Below, piece after piece: positions 15,201 to 23,514 of a stretch of 64,000 nucleotides of DNA. The DNA comes from Atriophallophorus winterbourni (Eukaryota > Platyhelminthes > Trematoda > Plagiorchiida > Microphallidae): assembly GCA_013407085.1 (NCBI GenBank), contig JACCGJ010023308.1:1-64000 (forward strand), given 5' to 3'. The translations under genes were made by a program, and so were the position numbers. Every line of letters begins with the position of its first letter. Positions within the stretch are counted from its first letter, which is position 1. The notes under the pieces are model-generated. The model was not told where the DNA came from, searched no databases, and saw nothing but the letters and a program-made list of their open reading frames with translations.

Positions 15201-17877
15201 TGTGGCGTCAAAGAGGCTTGTCTATAAAGCTTAAGGGAAGAGAATATAAGGCTGCAGTTCGCGCGGCTTTACTGAACGGATGTAAAACCTGGACATTAAG
15301 AAAAGAAGATAGAAAACATCTGCAGGTCTTCGACAATTGCTGTATCCGCACCAGTGGATACGTAACGCAACAATCCGTAATAGAACTTTTGGTAGCGACG
15401 TAAATATCGAAAAACAAGTTACCATGCATAAACCTCTCTGGTTAGGCCACGTATTGCGAATGGAAAATCGTTTACCTAAAGCGGTTTTGCTAGCCACTCC
15501 TAATTCGGAATGGCGTCTTTGTAAGGGTGGCCAGAGTCTGACTTGCGTGATAATGAAAGACGCAAGGATGCTATCATGCTTCCTTGTTGCTCAACTCGTT
15601 CACAACACTTGTTTGAATGCATATTTGATTCGAAATGAAGACACCTCATCCCAGTGTGTCTATGACTAATCTTTTAAACGCTCGGTAGATTTTAGGTCCC
15701 ACTCTTTCTCACGGATGTGCAATCATTAAGCACTTTTGTGCCGTACAGATAACACCGTGCTGCTGCATACGAATACACGCTGGAGTCTCAATGCCATTGC
15801 TATTTTCCTTTCCAATATCAGTCTAGGCCTGGGTAACCTGACAGTATCTTAGCCCAAGTGCAGTCCTCGACTGTGCGGCACTTTGCTTGGATCAGGCTTG
15901 TGATTTGATACATACATACATACTCTTTCCCATCTTTTAGAATTTTCACCATCTCATGGTTGTATGGCAGTTAAGCACTCGGAACAACATATACAAAGGA
16001 CCGGATCGGTTCTCTTTTAAATCTCCCTGTCTGTGATCTAGATAACGTAGCGGATAGCCTTGCTAACCTCGGAAGTTGTTGGCGGGTGTGATGAGGACAA
16101 GATCGAAGCAAGGCGGGAGAGCATTCGCTATTTTTCACCATTTACGGCAACGTGGGTTTATTTTATACTAAGGGTCCAATATACCACACAACGGTACGTG
16201 CCGCAATTCTCTACCGTTGAAAAACCTGGTCGATCCGAGCGAAAGATCTTTGCGGGCTTTCTGTTTTTGAGGCCAGTTTCTTGCGAACGCTTGTTTATAT
16301 TGGGCTGCAGCATTGTGTTGCTAATATAGATATCTGCGAGGTCGTTTTAGTACCAAGAGGCCCGGGACGGAAGGAAACGCTAATGTTAGCTCGTTTGTAC
16401 AGACGAAATTTATTGTGTCATATTTTTCTATCATACATCATTGTATCTTATTTCAAATAAACATGAAATAAACGATCGAATTTGGTGAAACTACAAACAC
16501 AAGCTGCTTGTTATCGCTATATTCCGATTGCACGCATTCGTTTTACGTTTGCCTATCTATATTTTCTGTTGCTTGACATTTTATCTGGTTCCAGAACTGT
16601 GATTCATGATGGTGATGATGAGTATTACGAAGCGTTAGCGGAATCAGTGTAAATCCAGGATCACGTGAATCTTGATGCTGAATATGTCCCTAGCATCACT
16701 TACGTTTATTCGTGTCGGTTTCTCTAGATGATGTACAGCCAAGTGCGAGCTGTAAAGCATAGCAGGGTGATATTGGATAAAGATGCATGGTAACTAGTAA
16801 CCGAATACTCCGGTTTTTGAAAATCGTTGCGTATTTGACTGAACCACAGGGGTTGGAAAGCAGCAGATACAAGCACAGAGACCAAAGGAGCTCCTGTCTT
16901 AAATGCAACAAATCGTGATAAAATAGCTTTCACAAATATACGTTTCAATAAAAAGATACCGTTGAAACACGCAATGGAACACGAAGTATCGGGTCGAGGA
17001 AAATACCTTTGCAGCTGAAGAACGGACGGAGAGTACCCGATCAGTCAAACAGGACTTGACGCATTTGTAAATATCTTTGAGCGATGCAGGAGGGACGAAT
17101 TGGATACCATCGAGTAAATTGCACAACGTATTGAGAACTTCGCAGCGAATTTGTGATTCCGACTACAAAATTTGGGGAGAACGATAAGCACGATCGAAAA
17201 ATTATGATTCTCGTTAAAATATACAGAATGTCGCTAGGTACTGTTAAGTTTCTTTGCTATACAAGTTCAAAGAAAAATTAACAAGATGCACAAATGGGAA
17301 CTGTATTTAATGAAAACGTTAATCCAAACCACGGAAAATGAGGAGCTTGAAACAGATCATTTGTCCATCAAACAGAAAATTGAAATCTGATGAGGGAATA
17401 AATTTGAGTGAAATATAAAATTAAAATATAAGTAAAACCAACCTGTTTGACCAATTTGACCATAATGACAACACTGTCTTCAAAGGAGCGGCCTACAAGT
17501 CGCCCAAGCAGCTTATACATGGTTCCCAAGCATGTTAATGACGCCAAACGACTGGATATACTAGAAGCGCCATCGTCACGCGATTTGAGTAGGTTATTGC
17601 ATGTATTCACGGCGGTATAGACAAGCATAGCATCTCCAACCATGCACAGGTTAGAAAGACAACGTCCAATCAATTTCTGAGTTGCATGCCCCGGAGAACT
17701 CGATAGGAAAGTAAGCAATTGCTGTATTAAATCTTCTTGATTTTCACGTACAATCTTTTTATCTTGTAAAGGGATATTCTTTTCTAGCGACAGAAGCCAG
17801 TCAAATAGAAACACTGGTTTTTGATTCTCCGGAAGTTTATTATATAACGATTCATCAAATGCAAGCACGTTCGACAT
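1..17877 (-). CDS. HEATR5B: HEATR5-family protein, N-terminal half (12 coding exons, runs off left edge)
   Basis: The exons join into about 1,067 residues that follow animal HEATR5A/HEATR5B from the first methionine, including the PVFLFDWL start region, SSSPGHATQKLIGR, EVRVGV, MTLGP, WRNAFPR, GDAFTWQ, RELVADFTLT, VRQDAVQVNVFTAVL and AGHCLAVGCLHRFVGG. The family (yeast Laa1, vertebrate p200) is built of HEAT repeats and helps the AP-1 clathrin adaptor act at the trans-Golgi and endosomes. All junctions are GT-AG and the phases agree throughout. An in-frame TAA lies two codons before the chosen ATG. Human HEATR5B is about 2,070 residues, so roughly the C-terminal half lies left of this window. 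Introns are long (up to 4.8 kb) and hold RTE, CR1 and SINE-like debris. I cannot separate the A and B paralogues; many invertebrates have a single gene. Confidence 0.93.
290..1647 (-). other. HEATR5 intron 11
   Basis: A 1.36-kb intron. Short open frames on both strands (for example 803-1087 minus) have no recognisable similarity. No repeat copy identified. Confidence 0.7.
1648..2055 (-). CDS. HEATR5B: HEATR5 coding exon 11 (residues 836-971)
   Basis: Acceptor TCTCTAG before 2055, donor ATG|GTCAGT at 1648. It encodes DSAVELFGRVY, HRIQLLQHFSECI, VRQDAVQVNVFTAVLIAL and FANLVM, closely following human DASVALFGVVF, HRLQMLDHFAECV and VRQQAVQLNIFTAVLSAL. Phase 0. Confidence 0.94.
2293..2370 (-). 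CDS. HEATR5B: HEATR5 coding exon 10 (residues 810-835)
   Basis: A 26-codon exon. Acceptor AACCAG before 2370, donor TTG|GTACGT at 2293. The peptide has GVLEYDPASLFLKDG, corresponding to ALEHDPSSIYL. Its small size makes it easy to miss, but phase and homology fit both neighbours. Confidence 0.88.
2740..3030 (+). repeat. SINE-like dispersed repeat, long copy
   Basis: In HEATR5 intron 9. Shared landmarks of the family, in order: GTGCAATCGTGCAGTAC-type head, CACGCTGGAGTCTCACTGCC, GTCTAGGCCTGGGCAACCTG, ACAGTATCTTAGCCCACGTG, TGTGCGGCACTTTGCCTGGA and a CATACATA tail. This copy carries most of them with a short internal expansion. A more decayed copy follows at 3045-3195. Confidence 0.8.
3045..3195 (+). 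repeat. SINE-like repeat, decayed second copy
   Basis: Retains a GAGTTGCATGC-like segment, GACAACTTGACAGTATCTAG and ACTGTGCGGCACTT in the family order. It lies head-to-tail behind the 2740-3030 copy. Confidence 0.6.
3770..3933 (-). CDS. HEATR5B: HEATR5 coding exon 9 (residues 755-809)
   Basis: Acceptor CTCACAG before 3933, donor AAG|GTATGC at 3770. It encodes YSTLLRELVADFTLTEST and NTTTSLLVHICQSDDS, almost a direct match to the human ALLRELVAEFTLT and NTTTSLL block. Confidence 0.95.
3934..6119 (-). other. HEATR5 intron 8
   Basis: A 2.2-kb intron. Several open frames of 60-90 codons are present (for example 4169-4393 and 4496-4762, minus strand). None resembles a HEATR5 exon or a mobile-element protein that I recognise, and I see no strong repeat. 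Confidence 0.6.
6120..6366 (-). CDS. HEATR5B: HEATR5 coding exon 8 (residues 673-755, last codon split)
   Basis: Acceptor TTTTCAAG before 6366, donor A|GTAAGT at 6120. It encodes VVLEARAGALCSVQCF and RYRLYRVLLLLPPPVYSS, parallel to VTLEGRAGALCAM and RLRLYDILALLPPKTY. It ends in phase 1. Confidence 0.93.
6560..7340 (-). mobile_element. LINE remnant: reverse-transcriptase C-terminus with terminal zinc-finger-like motif
   Basis: In HEATR5 intron 7, same strand as the gene. The minus-strand reading (7338-6709) runs FIYLGSTIANN, RVWGNRKLTVKTQMMVYSAC, RRILNMSWMDKVTNSEVL and RLRWLGHSCKMENSRIPKDL. This is the region after the catalytic domain in a widespread animal LINE family. A second frame (6821-6579) gives a C-x2-C-x12-H-x3-C zinc-finger-like end typical of that group. 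One frameshift separates them and there is no catalytic core, so it is a 5'-truncated dead copy. Confidence 0.8.
7480..7572 (-). repeat. SINE-like repeat, 3' part
   Basis: Minus-orientation tail: GTATGAAAGCACAAGCCTGA then GGCAAGGTGCCGCACAGTC and CACGTGGGCTAAGATACTGT. Truncated at its 5' side, in HEATR5 intron 7. Confidence 0.75.
7700..7927 (-). CDS. HEATR5B: HEATR5 coding exon 7 (residues 597-672)
   Basis: Acceptor TTTCCAG before 7927, donor CAG|GTATGT at 7700. It encodes 76 residues including RTQSAWLLLAAFMTLGP, LFWRNAFPRTSREL and GDAFTWQ. This is one of the best conserved blocks of the family. Phase 0 on both sides. Confidence 0.95.
8450..8730 (+). mobile_element. RTE-like LINE remnant, reverse transcriptase C-terminal part
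   Basis: In HEATR5 intron 6, antisense to the gene. Plus-strand translation gives FNTNEE, then PETWKVTN, then FVNKCLRSIL and FKRRKWAG. These correspond to the YGCETWKVT, FVNRCLR and RKRRWKWIGH segments of trematode RTE-like LINEs. The Gly-His that normally follows is replaced by a stop. A decayed fragment with no intact catalytic domain. Confidence 0.7.
8902..9182 (-). CDS. HEATR5B: HEATR5 coding exon 6 (residues 503-596)
   Basis: Acceptor TTTTTCAG before 9182, donor AAG|GTTGGT at 8902. It encodes LIHPCVAVRLSSAGCLRQL and LGLPFSRTKK, matching LLHPSMAARLAAAWCLRCV and LGIPHAKGK of human HEATR5B. The donor is weak at positions +3 to +5 but phase 0 is consistent. Confidence 0.9.
9546..10086 (-). 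CDS. HEATR5B: HEATR5 coding exon 5 (residues 323-503, last codon split)
   Basis: Acceptor TTTTACAG before 10086, donor G|GTAAGT at 9546. It starts SYMEFVCSMGS and contains EAVFSRQCICFLL and HLLVCALDQLKQL, the counterparts of EAVYSRRCVSFIL and HVMVCALQEL. A low-complexity Ser/Thr/Glu-rich loop lies between them and is longer than in vertebrates. Confidence 0.92.
10170..10333 (-). CDS. HEATR5B: HEATR5 coding exon 4 (residues 268-322)
   Basis: Acceptor ACCAG before 10333, donor TAT|GTAAGT at 10170. It encodes LSEVLSLLANGFCKGYGG and GSVSREVRVGVIY, the counterpart of the GSVNREVRVGV segment. A two-base start and phase-0 end agree with both neighbours. Confidence 0.93.
10411..10650 (+). repeat. 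SINE-like repeat, near full-length
   Basis: In HEATR5 intron 3. All family landmarks are present from ACGGATGTGCAATCGTGCAG to TGTGCTTTCATACCATA. A degenerate second copy may follow to about 10760. Confidence 0.8.
12066..12276 (-). CDS. HEATR5B: HEATR5 coding exon 3 (residues 198-268, last codon split)
   Basis: Acceptor TTTCTAG before 12276 and donor G|GTAAGTG at 12066. It encodes CLSSLL, then LEALVNLCFRALDGSDYAVRIEV AKLLGRLL-type HEAT sequence and a Ser/Thr/Gln-rich stretch. The join to exon 2 (AAAK|CL) matches AVAKCL in the human protein. It ends in phase 1. Confidence 0.92.
12941..13625 (+). repeat. Two related short repeats (12941-13025 and 13543-13625)
   Basis: Both copies share CCAGGAAGGTCGAT, then a GAxAxAAGTCAGA segment, a CACTG(T/C)GTTGTG(G/C) segment and a TTTxGxCAAAGG-like end. 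They lie in direct orientation about 600 bp apart in HEATR5 intron 2. Family unknown. Confidence 0.55.
13870..15670 (+). mobile_element. RTE-like LINE remnant (endonuclease and reverse-transcriptase pieces)
   Basis: In HEATR5 intron 2, antisense to the gene. The pieces come in the right order for a trematode RTE-like LINE. The apurinic-endonuclease start (IGAMNVRTLRQAEQQAAFAL, IELTAPSLSNR) is at about 13950-14150. The region before the RT domain (TITDKDGALTTNKE, RWAENFYEQF, KRFKAAGPDGLAPVLF) is at 14496-14918. The RT C-terminus (AYISKATIAFRNLGHMW, YKAAVRAALLNGCKTW, WLGHVLRMENRLPKAVL) is at 15143-15560. Frames change repeatedly and the catalytic YADD block is missing, so it is dead. Confidence 0.85.
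15712..15935 (+). repeat. SINE-like repeat directly behind the RTE-like remnant
   Basis: Full family order from CACGGATGTGCAATCATTAA to GTGATTTGATACATACATAC. It begins about 45 bp after the end of the RTE-like remnant. Confidence 0.8.
17007..17162 (-). CDS. HEATR5B: HEATR5 coding exon 2 (residues 146-197)
   Basis: A TGTAG acceptor precedes 17162 and AAG|GTATTT follows 17007, giving 52 codons. The peptide includes LKDIYKCVKSCLTDR and VRSSAAK, parallel to HRDIYKNARSLLTDR and VRCAVAK in the human protein. Phase 0 on both sides. Confidence 0.92.
17443..17877 (-). CDS. HEATR5B: HEATR5 coding exon 1 (residues 1-145)
   Basis: The exon starts with ATG at 17877-17875, with in-frame TAA at 17883-17881 just upstream, and ends with a CAG|GTTGGT donor at 17443. 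It encodes 145 residues matching the HEATR5 N-terminus (KPVFLFDWLLSLEK, SSSPGHATQKLIGRCL, LGTMYKLLGRLVG). Phase 0 at the donor. Confidence 0.93.
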
Positions 17878-18560
17878 TAGTTAATAAATATGAAAATCAC
17901 ACTTTCTCCTAAAATCTGAAAAGGTAAAAAGTGTACTGATGGAAACTGAAAATAAATATACATATCCTACTCTATATGTAACAGAAGCTAGCAAAAAAAT
18001 GAGATGAAGGGACAGATGTACATGCATTTACAGTACAAGTTATATATATATATATATATATATAGAGAATAATATATATATATAGAGTATCGGACTGTAT
18101 CGTCATTCGGAGAGTTATATTTTCCATTTGTTTTACATAATCCAGAGCTTCACTGCCTCATCTATATATTAGCATCATCAAGCGTTAAATATTAATAACG
18201 ACATATAACGGTCTGTCGTGAAATTGCAGCATTCTCAACGACACAACTGGAATCTAAACAGGTGTCGACTTGATGTAGGATCTCAATATGAAATGGAGGG
18301 AAACCTACTGAGCAAAATACAGTGGTATAATTCCGGCTTTAAGAAACTTAAATGCTAGGAAAGTTGCTGACCAAGCTGAGTTTCTAAATTGTACGCGTTT
18401 CTGCAAAAAGAATTCACATATAAAAGTAACCGTAAATGGACGCAATCAACTTTTATGTAGTCGAGTATTGGATATCTGTGAATTATCGGCAATTAGTGAA
18501 TGTTTACTTATGCGAAATCCAGACAGTTCGTAGTTAGACAACCGCAAGGTATTTTATAAG
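17878..18560. other. Upstream region of HEATR5 with a (TA)n tract
   Basis: Holds the presumed 5' untranslated and promoter region of HEATR5, which cannot be delimited without transcript data. A TA dinucleotide tract broken by GAGAATAA lies at 18040-18088. No gene seen. Confidence 0.5.
18040..18088. repeat. (TA)n microsatellite
   Basis: About twelve TA units, a GAGAATAA interruption, then about six more TA units. Confidence 0.9.
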
Positions 18561-19050
18561 CAGTCTTTAAAAAGAAATGCAGACGAAACTTCTTCTCTGT
18601 TCATGATTGTGTCGCCTGGAATAATCTTCTCCCTCTCTCAATCTCTTCAAATCTAAACTAGACGGACATTTTCCCGAACTTCATTTCTGTGTGCCATGAT
18701 CATGGATATATTTTCATCTTTGGCAACGGTGTCCTCTTTCTATGCCACCAACATTTCAACTTTCACTTTCTAACTCTTTTCCCGTGATCTATCATTTCAG
18801 GTACACAAGCCGCAACTTGATTAGATCCTGCACAGGAGGATGACGTGGGTAGACGTGTCCCGGGTTGATGCTTTACCTGTCTAAATGCCACAAAAAATCC
18901 AGCGATGTGCGCAGGCCGAACTCGAATGTGGCCCGCTAAAAGGCCATAGAACCCTAAATCTTCACTAAACGTTTACTTGTATGTTCCACTGTACATGTCA
19001 ACCTGCGGTTTCAAAAGCTTTTTTGCTTCTTACACCGTAATATACTATTA
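18560..19050 (+). mobile_element. CR1-like LINE, 3' end only
   Basis: Starts with a decayed RT C-terminus (FFSVHDCVAWNNLLPLS) and continues with a 3' untranslated region. That region shares CGTGTCCCGGGTTGATGC, ACCTGTCTAAATGCCAC and GGCCATAGAACC with the LINE copies ending near 20700 and 39358. Same family as the plus-strand LINE at 25.8-30.8 kb. Confidence 0.65.
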
Positions 19051-19285
19051 AACATACGTTTGTACAATCCTTGAGTATGGTAGGGTGGCGGCATTTTACT
19101 GCATGGCAGCCGAGGATAACCTTATCAAAAGCGTTCAATGACTTGCAACCAGATTCTACACGAGACTACGCAAACTGTCTGAAGATGAATATCTTTTCAC
19201 TAGAATACCGCAGGGTTCGTGGTGACATGATATTTCTCTATGGGATAATTCGGAAAGAAGATTTCCTTGATCTTAATTAGCTTTT
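19050..19285 (+). mobile_element. CR1-like LINE fragment, 5' half of an interrupted copy
   Basis: Reads LEYGRVAAFYCMAAEDNL, LATRFYTRLRKLSEDEYL and, after a frame change, YRRVRGDMIFLYGIIRKEDF. This is the post-catalytic RT region of a CR1 subfamily different from its neighbours. The reading appears to resume at 20712 (RADGL, HKYKF), so the copy was split by the 19286-20711 element. Confidence 0.6.
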
Positions 19286-20711
19286 TAGAGTCCCTCATTG
19301 TCGAACAAAGGGTATCTTTACTGTCCTGGATGAAGTACTTTCTTCGCGAACGGTCCCTGTGTTCGTGTGCGTTACTGCTATTCAGCCCGCTTCCCAATCA
19401 ATTGCGGCCTGCCACAAGGCTCTGTTCTTGGTCCCCGACACTTCATCATTGTCATCAATGATATTGGCTACAACATTGAATCAGTTCCTCCTATTTGTGG
19501 ACGATGTCAAAATCTGGCGCTCACTCAAAGGATTCACATGCCCTACAAGATGACTTAGATCGTTTACACAGCTGGTCTTTAAGGAATCATCTACCAATCA
19601 ACACCTACAAATGCAGCGTTCTCCACATCAGACATTCTGATCCTGTCGTTTACCGTTTGTGTACAGCAGTGCTTCAGAGTGTTTGACAAGAAAAGGATCT
19701 TGGTATCACCATTCAGCACGACCTCGGTTACACCACAAAATGCGAAAAATCCGCAGCTGCAGCCAACCGCAACAATGGCTTGATTCGCCGCGCGCTGGGC
19801 AGCTTCTACCGGGTTCTCTTCCCGACACTTCTGAATGTCTACATCCGTCCACAGTTGGAATACGTTTTACAGGCTTGACAGCCTTGGCTATGCAAAGATG
19901 TGTCCCTTCTCGCGCGCCAAAGCTTGTCCGTGGTATACACAACATGTCTTATGAGGAAAGGTTACGAAGTCTAGATAGGTTTTCAGCTACTTACCGCCTT
20001 CAGCGCGGTGACATGTTACTTACCCACCGGATCTTGACTGACCCCTCCCATCCATGCAACTCCCTATTCGTTCCCTCACCGAGCACTAACCTCCGAGGAC
20101 ATGAGTTCAAACTGTTACATCAACAGAACAGGCTTGAATGTCGACACAGCTTTTTCCCCGTGAGAGTCTGCAGTCAGTGGAACACTCTCCCAGGCACGAT
20201 TTTTGAGGCGGCTTCTTTCGGTTCCTTCAAGGGTCTCCTCGGTTCCCACCTCCATGAAATCTCCCACTCCCAAAACACCCGAACTCCGTGAACACTATTT
20301 TCAAATTTTTTCACAACCCCTACCGCATTTTTAAACAATTCCCTAGCTCGTGGCAACGGTAAGTTTTCTTTCTGTGCCATTTGCATTTTCGTCATAACCC
20401 CGCTAACTCTTTGTCAGTTTTATTGCTCTTCCAGATCCAAGTATCGAAGTCCGAACGCACGCGGTTTCAACTGAACCTGTTCCGGAGGATGTTGTGGGTA
20501 GCTGTGTCTCGTGTTGACGCCCTACCTGACCAAATGCCACAAAAATCCATTGATGTTGCAGGCTAAACGCGATTGTTGCCCGCTATAAGGCCATGGAACC
20601 TCAAACATTTATTTCTTCGCTTTTTCGATTCACCGCTCAATCAACCCTGCGGCTTGTACACGTTTTTAGCTTCTTGTACCGTTATAAACTATTGAAATAT
20701 TGATTCCGATT
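19286..20711 (+). mobile_element. CR1-like LINE, 5'-truncated (RT part and 3' UTR)
   Basis: Plus-strand frames give SLLSWMKYFLRERS, PINCGLPQGSVLGPRHFII, WSLRNHLPINTYKCSVLHIR, YEERLRSLDRFSATYRLQRG, RHSFFPVRVCSQWNTLPGT and FGSFKGLLGSHL. This is RT from the GLPQGSVLGP block to the C-terminus. Several frameshifts, and the FADD motif reads CGRC, so it is inactive. The 3' UTR (20300-20711) matches the tails at 18.8-19.05 and 30.6-30.8 plus 39.2-39.36 kb. Confidence 0.85.
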
Positions 20712-21180
20712 AGGCGTCAAAAGAGCCGATGGTCTGGCACATAAGTATAAATTTTCATGAACAACAACTACGAAAACACTTCCGGTTTATGTCGTTGAAG
20801 CTCAAAGCTTGTCAGTGTTCGAAGATGGTATTGCAGTGATTCACCTTTTCTCAACTTTTGGAGTGATCTACTCGTTTTTGTCGTAACCTCTCCATCACTC
20901 TCCATTTTTAAAGAGCGACTTGACACTTATCTCTATTTTTCTCAACAAGTTTAATGAATTTTCGCGATTCCTTCTTCTTGATACTGCTTTCACTTTTCTC
21001 TTCCTTCCCAGATACTTATATAGGCAACTACGCCGATTCATCTCCCCCTGTATTGGCTGTTATGATATTATAAAGCCTGCTTTTACGGAACTTTGGCAAA
21101 CGACGCCGAACCCGCTAAACTCAAGCCGACCACTTGCATTTACTATCCTATGGTTATATTTTAATCTCATAGCTTTTGTA
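20712..21180 (+). mobile_element. CR1-like LINE fragment, 3' half of an interrupted copy
   Basis: Contains RADGL-AHKYKF and, further on, TSPSLSIFKERLDTYL-type sequence split by frame changes, the usual end of CR1 RT proteins. Best explained as the continuation of 19050-19285. Confidence 0.55.
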
Positions 21181-21290
21181 CCATAATATAAGGCCTTAGC
21201 AACCTGACAGTATCTTAGCCACGTGCAGTCTCTGACTGTGCGGCACTTTACCTAGATCAGGCTTGTGCGTTCATACATACATCATACCAT
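21181..21290 (+). repeat. SINE-like repeat, 3' part
   Basis: Starts AAGGCCTTAGCAACCTGACA and ends TTGTGCGTTCATACATACAT; the 5' half is missing. Confidence 0.75.
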
Positions 21291-22470
21291 AATATAATAT
21301 TGACTATTCCACTTTGTACACAAGCATTCGTCTACTGCATTGCTTGCTCTATTCGAATAAATGCTTGTAAAAGTACACCTTTTGGCGGTTAATATGATTT
21401 CGAACCCTCCGACTTTATCTTCTCACGTGGTTGCGAAGTTTATGAGCGTTACATCATGTGGGAATTGTGATTAACGGATTCTCCAACATTTTAGCGCATT
21501 CTGCACCCTGGATTCCTTTTCCTGGATTTTCCTGTGTGGATTATCTCGCTATCGTTGGACTACACTGGATCTTGCGTTGGACATTTGCTCTTTTAGTTTT
21601 TTTGAGTTCATTCCATTTTTGTTATATGTTTAGTAGTGCAGACTTATTTTAGGTCCACTACAATATTGACAAGGTTTCAAACAGAAACCTGTTTTCAAAG
21701 GCACACTTACCTCCCAAGATTTACGAGACGATGGTACATCATGCCAGAACACGAAAGAGCTCAAATCGAACTTTTATACTCTTGTACTAAATATAATTGT
21801 ATCAGTATTGTATTGTGAACACTTGTATATTTGCAACGCCTAATTTCAGCACTCCGAGAAACACTTCATAACGTGATACTAGAATGATGGCAGAAGGGCG
21901 AATTGGGCCGAATACATATTAATTAGCGCCCGCTGGATGTTCTCGGTGCCGGAATTTAGATATTATCGTGAATCCGAAACAAGGAATGTCACCGGCACTG
22001 ATCACACTCGTTTGCACAAAGCTCCGACTTCACCTGCTTAACCTCTAAAAGAAAACTCATAGGAAGTGCTCAAACTTGACTGCCTTAGGAAACCCGGAAC
22101 AACTAAATGAGCTGATAGTTCATATTGCTGAGCAGTTGGAGTGACATCGAAGTTGAACGACGGTGGACCGGAATGAACGTCGTTACTCAGACTGCGGCAT
22201 TGAAAACCCTAGTCACCCTTTCCTTCCACCGACAAAACTGGATCACTCAGAACTCCATTATATTTTCTAACCAAACGAGAGACGCTCGAATAGTACCTCT
22301 GATTACCACCGCCTTAGGAAAGCTGTTACACGATACAAATGCATGGATCACCACCTATAATAGGAAAAACCGCATCTGAAAGCTAGAACGAGCATAGAAG
22401 AATATGGAAGACTATTTATACTATTCGCACAGCATTTGGAAGCTGTAGTTTTAGCACGAACCTTCGAGAT
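21291..22470. other. Unassigned intergenic stretch
   Basis: Only short open frames (60-84 codons, for example 22125-22379 plus) without recognisable similarity. I see no strong repeat. Confidence 0.5.
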
Positions 22471-22477
22471 TAGTTCA

Positions 22478-22530
22478 TTTAAGTTCAGTTTGAACAGGAC
22501 GATTTGTGCTTGTGTGGCCTGTAGGAAGTA
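22478..22530 (-). mobile_element. CR1-like LINE 3' stub
   Basis: AAGTTCAGTTTGAACAGGAC followed by GTGTGGCC resembles the extreme 3' ends at 22583 and 23515. A heavily 5'-truncated copy of about 50 bp. Confidence 0.45.
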
Positions 22531-22582
22531 TTTTTCTTTGAAAAAATTCCTTAATAATTAAAAGCGTATGTTCATATTCAAG

Positions 22583-23389
22583 TTCAAGTTGCACAGGGCT
22601 GAAGGTGGCTAAAAGCCAATCACGCGCCCAGATTTCCTTCGACGGTATGCGGTTGAGAACCCGGCACTTTGATATCGAGTATACAGTTCGTACTTTTCAC
22701 ACGTTCTTGTTTCCGAATATCTGGAAAGAAAGGTAGGGTTTCTCTTCACCAGAACGGGGAGAGGTCAGCTATTCAGGAAACAATGCAATAATATGAGTGA
22801 ACAATGTGTGGTGTATGAAATCACTAGCTTAGTCGAGGTAAAGTGAAACACAGTCATACACTGCATGTGGGCTAATTTGCTGTCAGGTTGTCCAGGCCTA
22901 GACAGATATGATAAAAATGTAAAAATGAGTTTTTTTTTTAAGTTTTTTTTCAAGTTTTTTATTAGACAATGTGCGGAAATATGATAGACCATTTAACGTC
23001 TAATTCTCTTTTAAAACTCAACACATTTGGGAGGCTTATTATATAATCTGGGAGCTTGTTCCAGAAGTTGACCACACGGTTGCTGAAAAAGTGCTCACGT
23101 GCCAGCAACATGAGCCTACTCTTAAGAAGTTTCATAGAATTACCCCTTGTAGCTGCTTTGGGGGCAAGTTTAAGGATTTCAGTAATATTATCACCCGCAA
23201 GACCCTTTAGAATCTTGAAGGCTTCTATTAGGTCACCTCGCAGCCGCCGTCTCTTCAGTGAGAACAAACCGAGGTCCTTGAGTCTAGCCTCATAGGTTTT
23301 ACCTCTCTGACCCTCAACCATCCTAATCGCAAGGCGCTGGACCCTTTCAAGACATGCTATATCTTTTTTTAAGTACGGTGCCCAGGATT
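22583..23389 (-). mobile_element. CR1-like LINE, 5'-truncated (RT C-terminus)
   Basis: The minus-strand frame down to about 22965 reads LKKDIACLERVQRLAIRMVE, GQRGKTYEARLKDLGLFSL, RRRLRGDLIEAFKILKGL and HFFSNRVVNFWNKLPDYI. This is the thumb and C-terminal region of CR1 RT. It ends in a 3' UTR with a GTTCAAGTTCAA repeat tail at 22578-22590. Closely related to 23515-25299. The flanking sequence belongs to a repeat seen uninterrupted at 43.1-43.3 kb. Confidence 0.85.
22855..22912 (-). repeat. SINE-like repeat fragment inside the LINE 3' UTR
   Basis: Contains CATGTGGGCTAATTTGCTGT and GGTTGTCCAGGCCTAGACAG in the minus orientation of the family. Confidence 0.6.
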
Positions 23390-23514
23390 GAACGTTTTTC
23401 ATCATTATACCGTGTGCCGTTTTGATTGAAACAACGCAACACACTCGCGCAAACATCTGAAAAACCCACGTGCTGACGAACCCCATTTCATGAGGTTTTG
23501 GATTACAAATCTCA

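Larger units (their letters stand above)
12277..17006 (-). other. HEATR5 intron 2 (4.7 kb)
   Basis: The longest HEATR5 intron in the window. It contains an RTE-like LINE remnant at 13870-15670, SINE-like copies at 13640-13690 and 15712-15935, and a pair of related short repeats at 12941-13025 and 13543-13625. I see no extra conserved exon in it. Confidence 0.8.
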
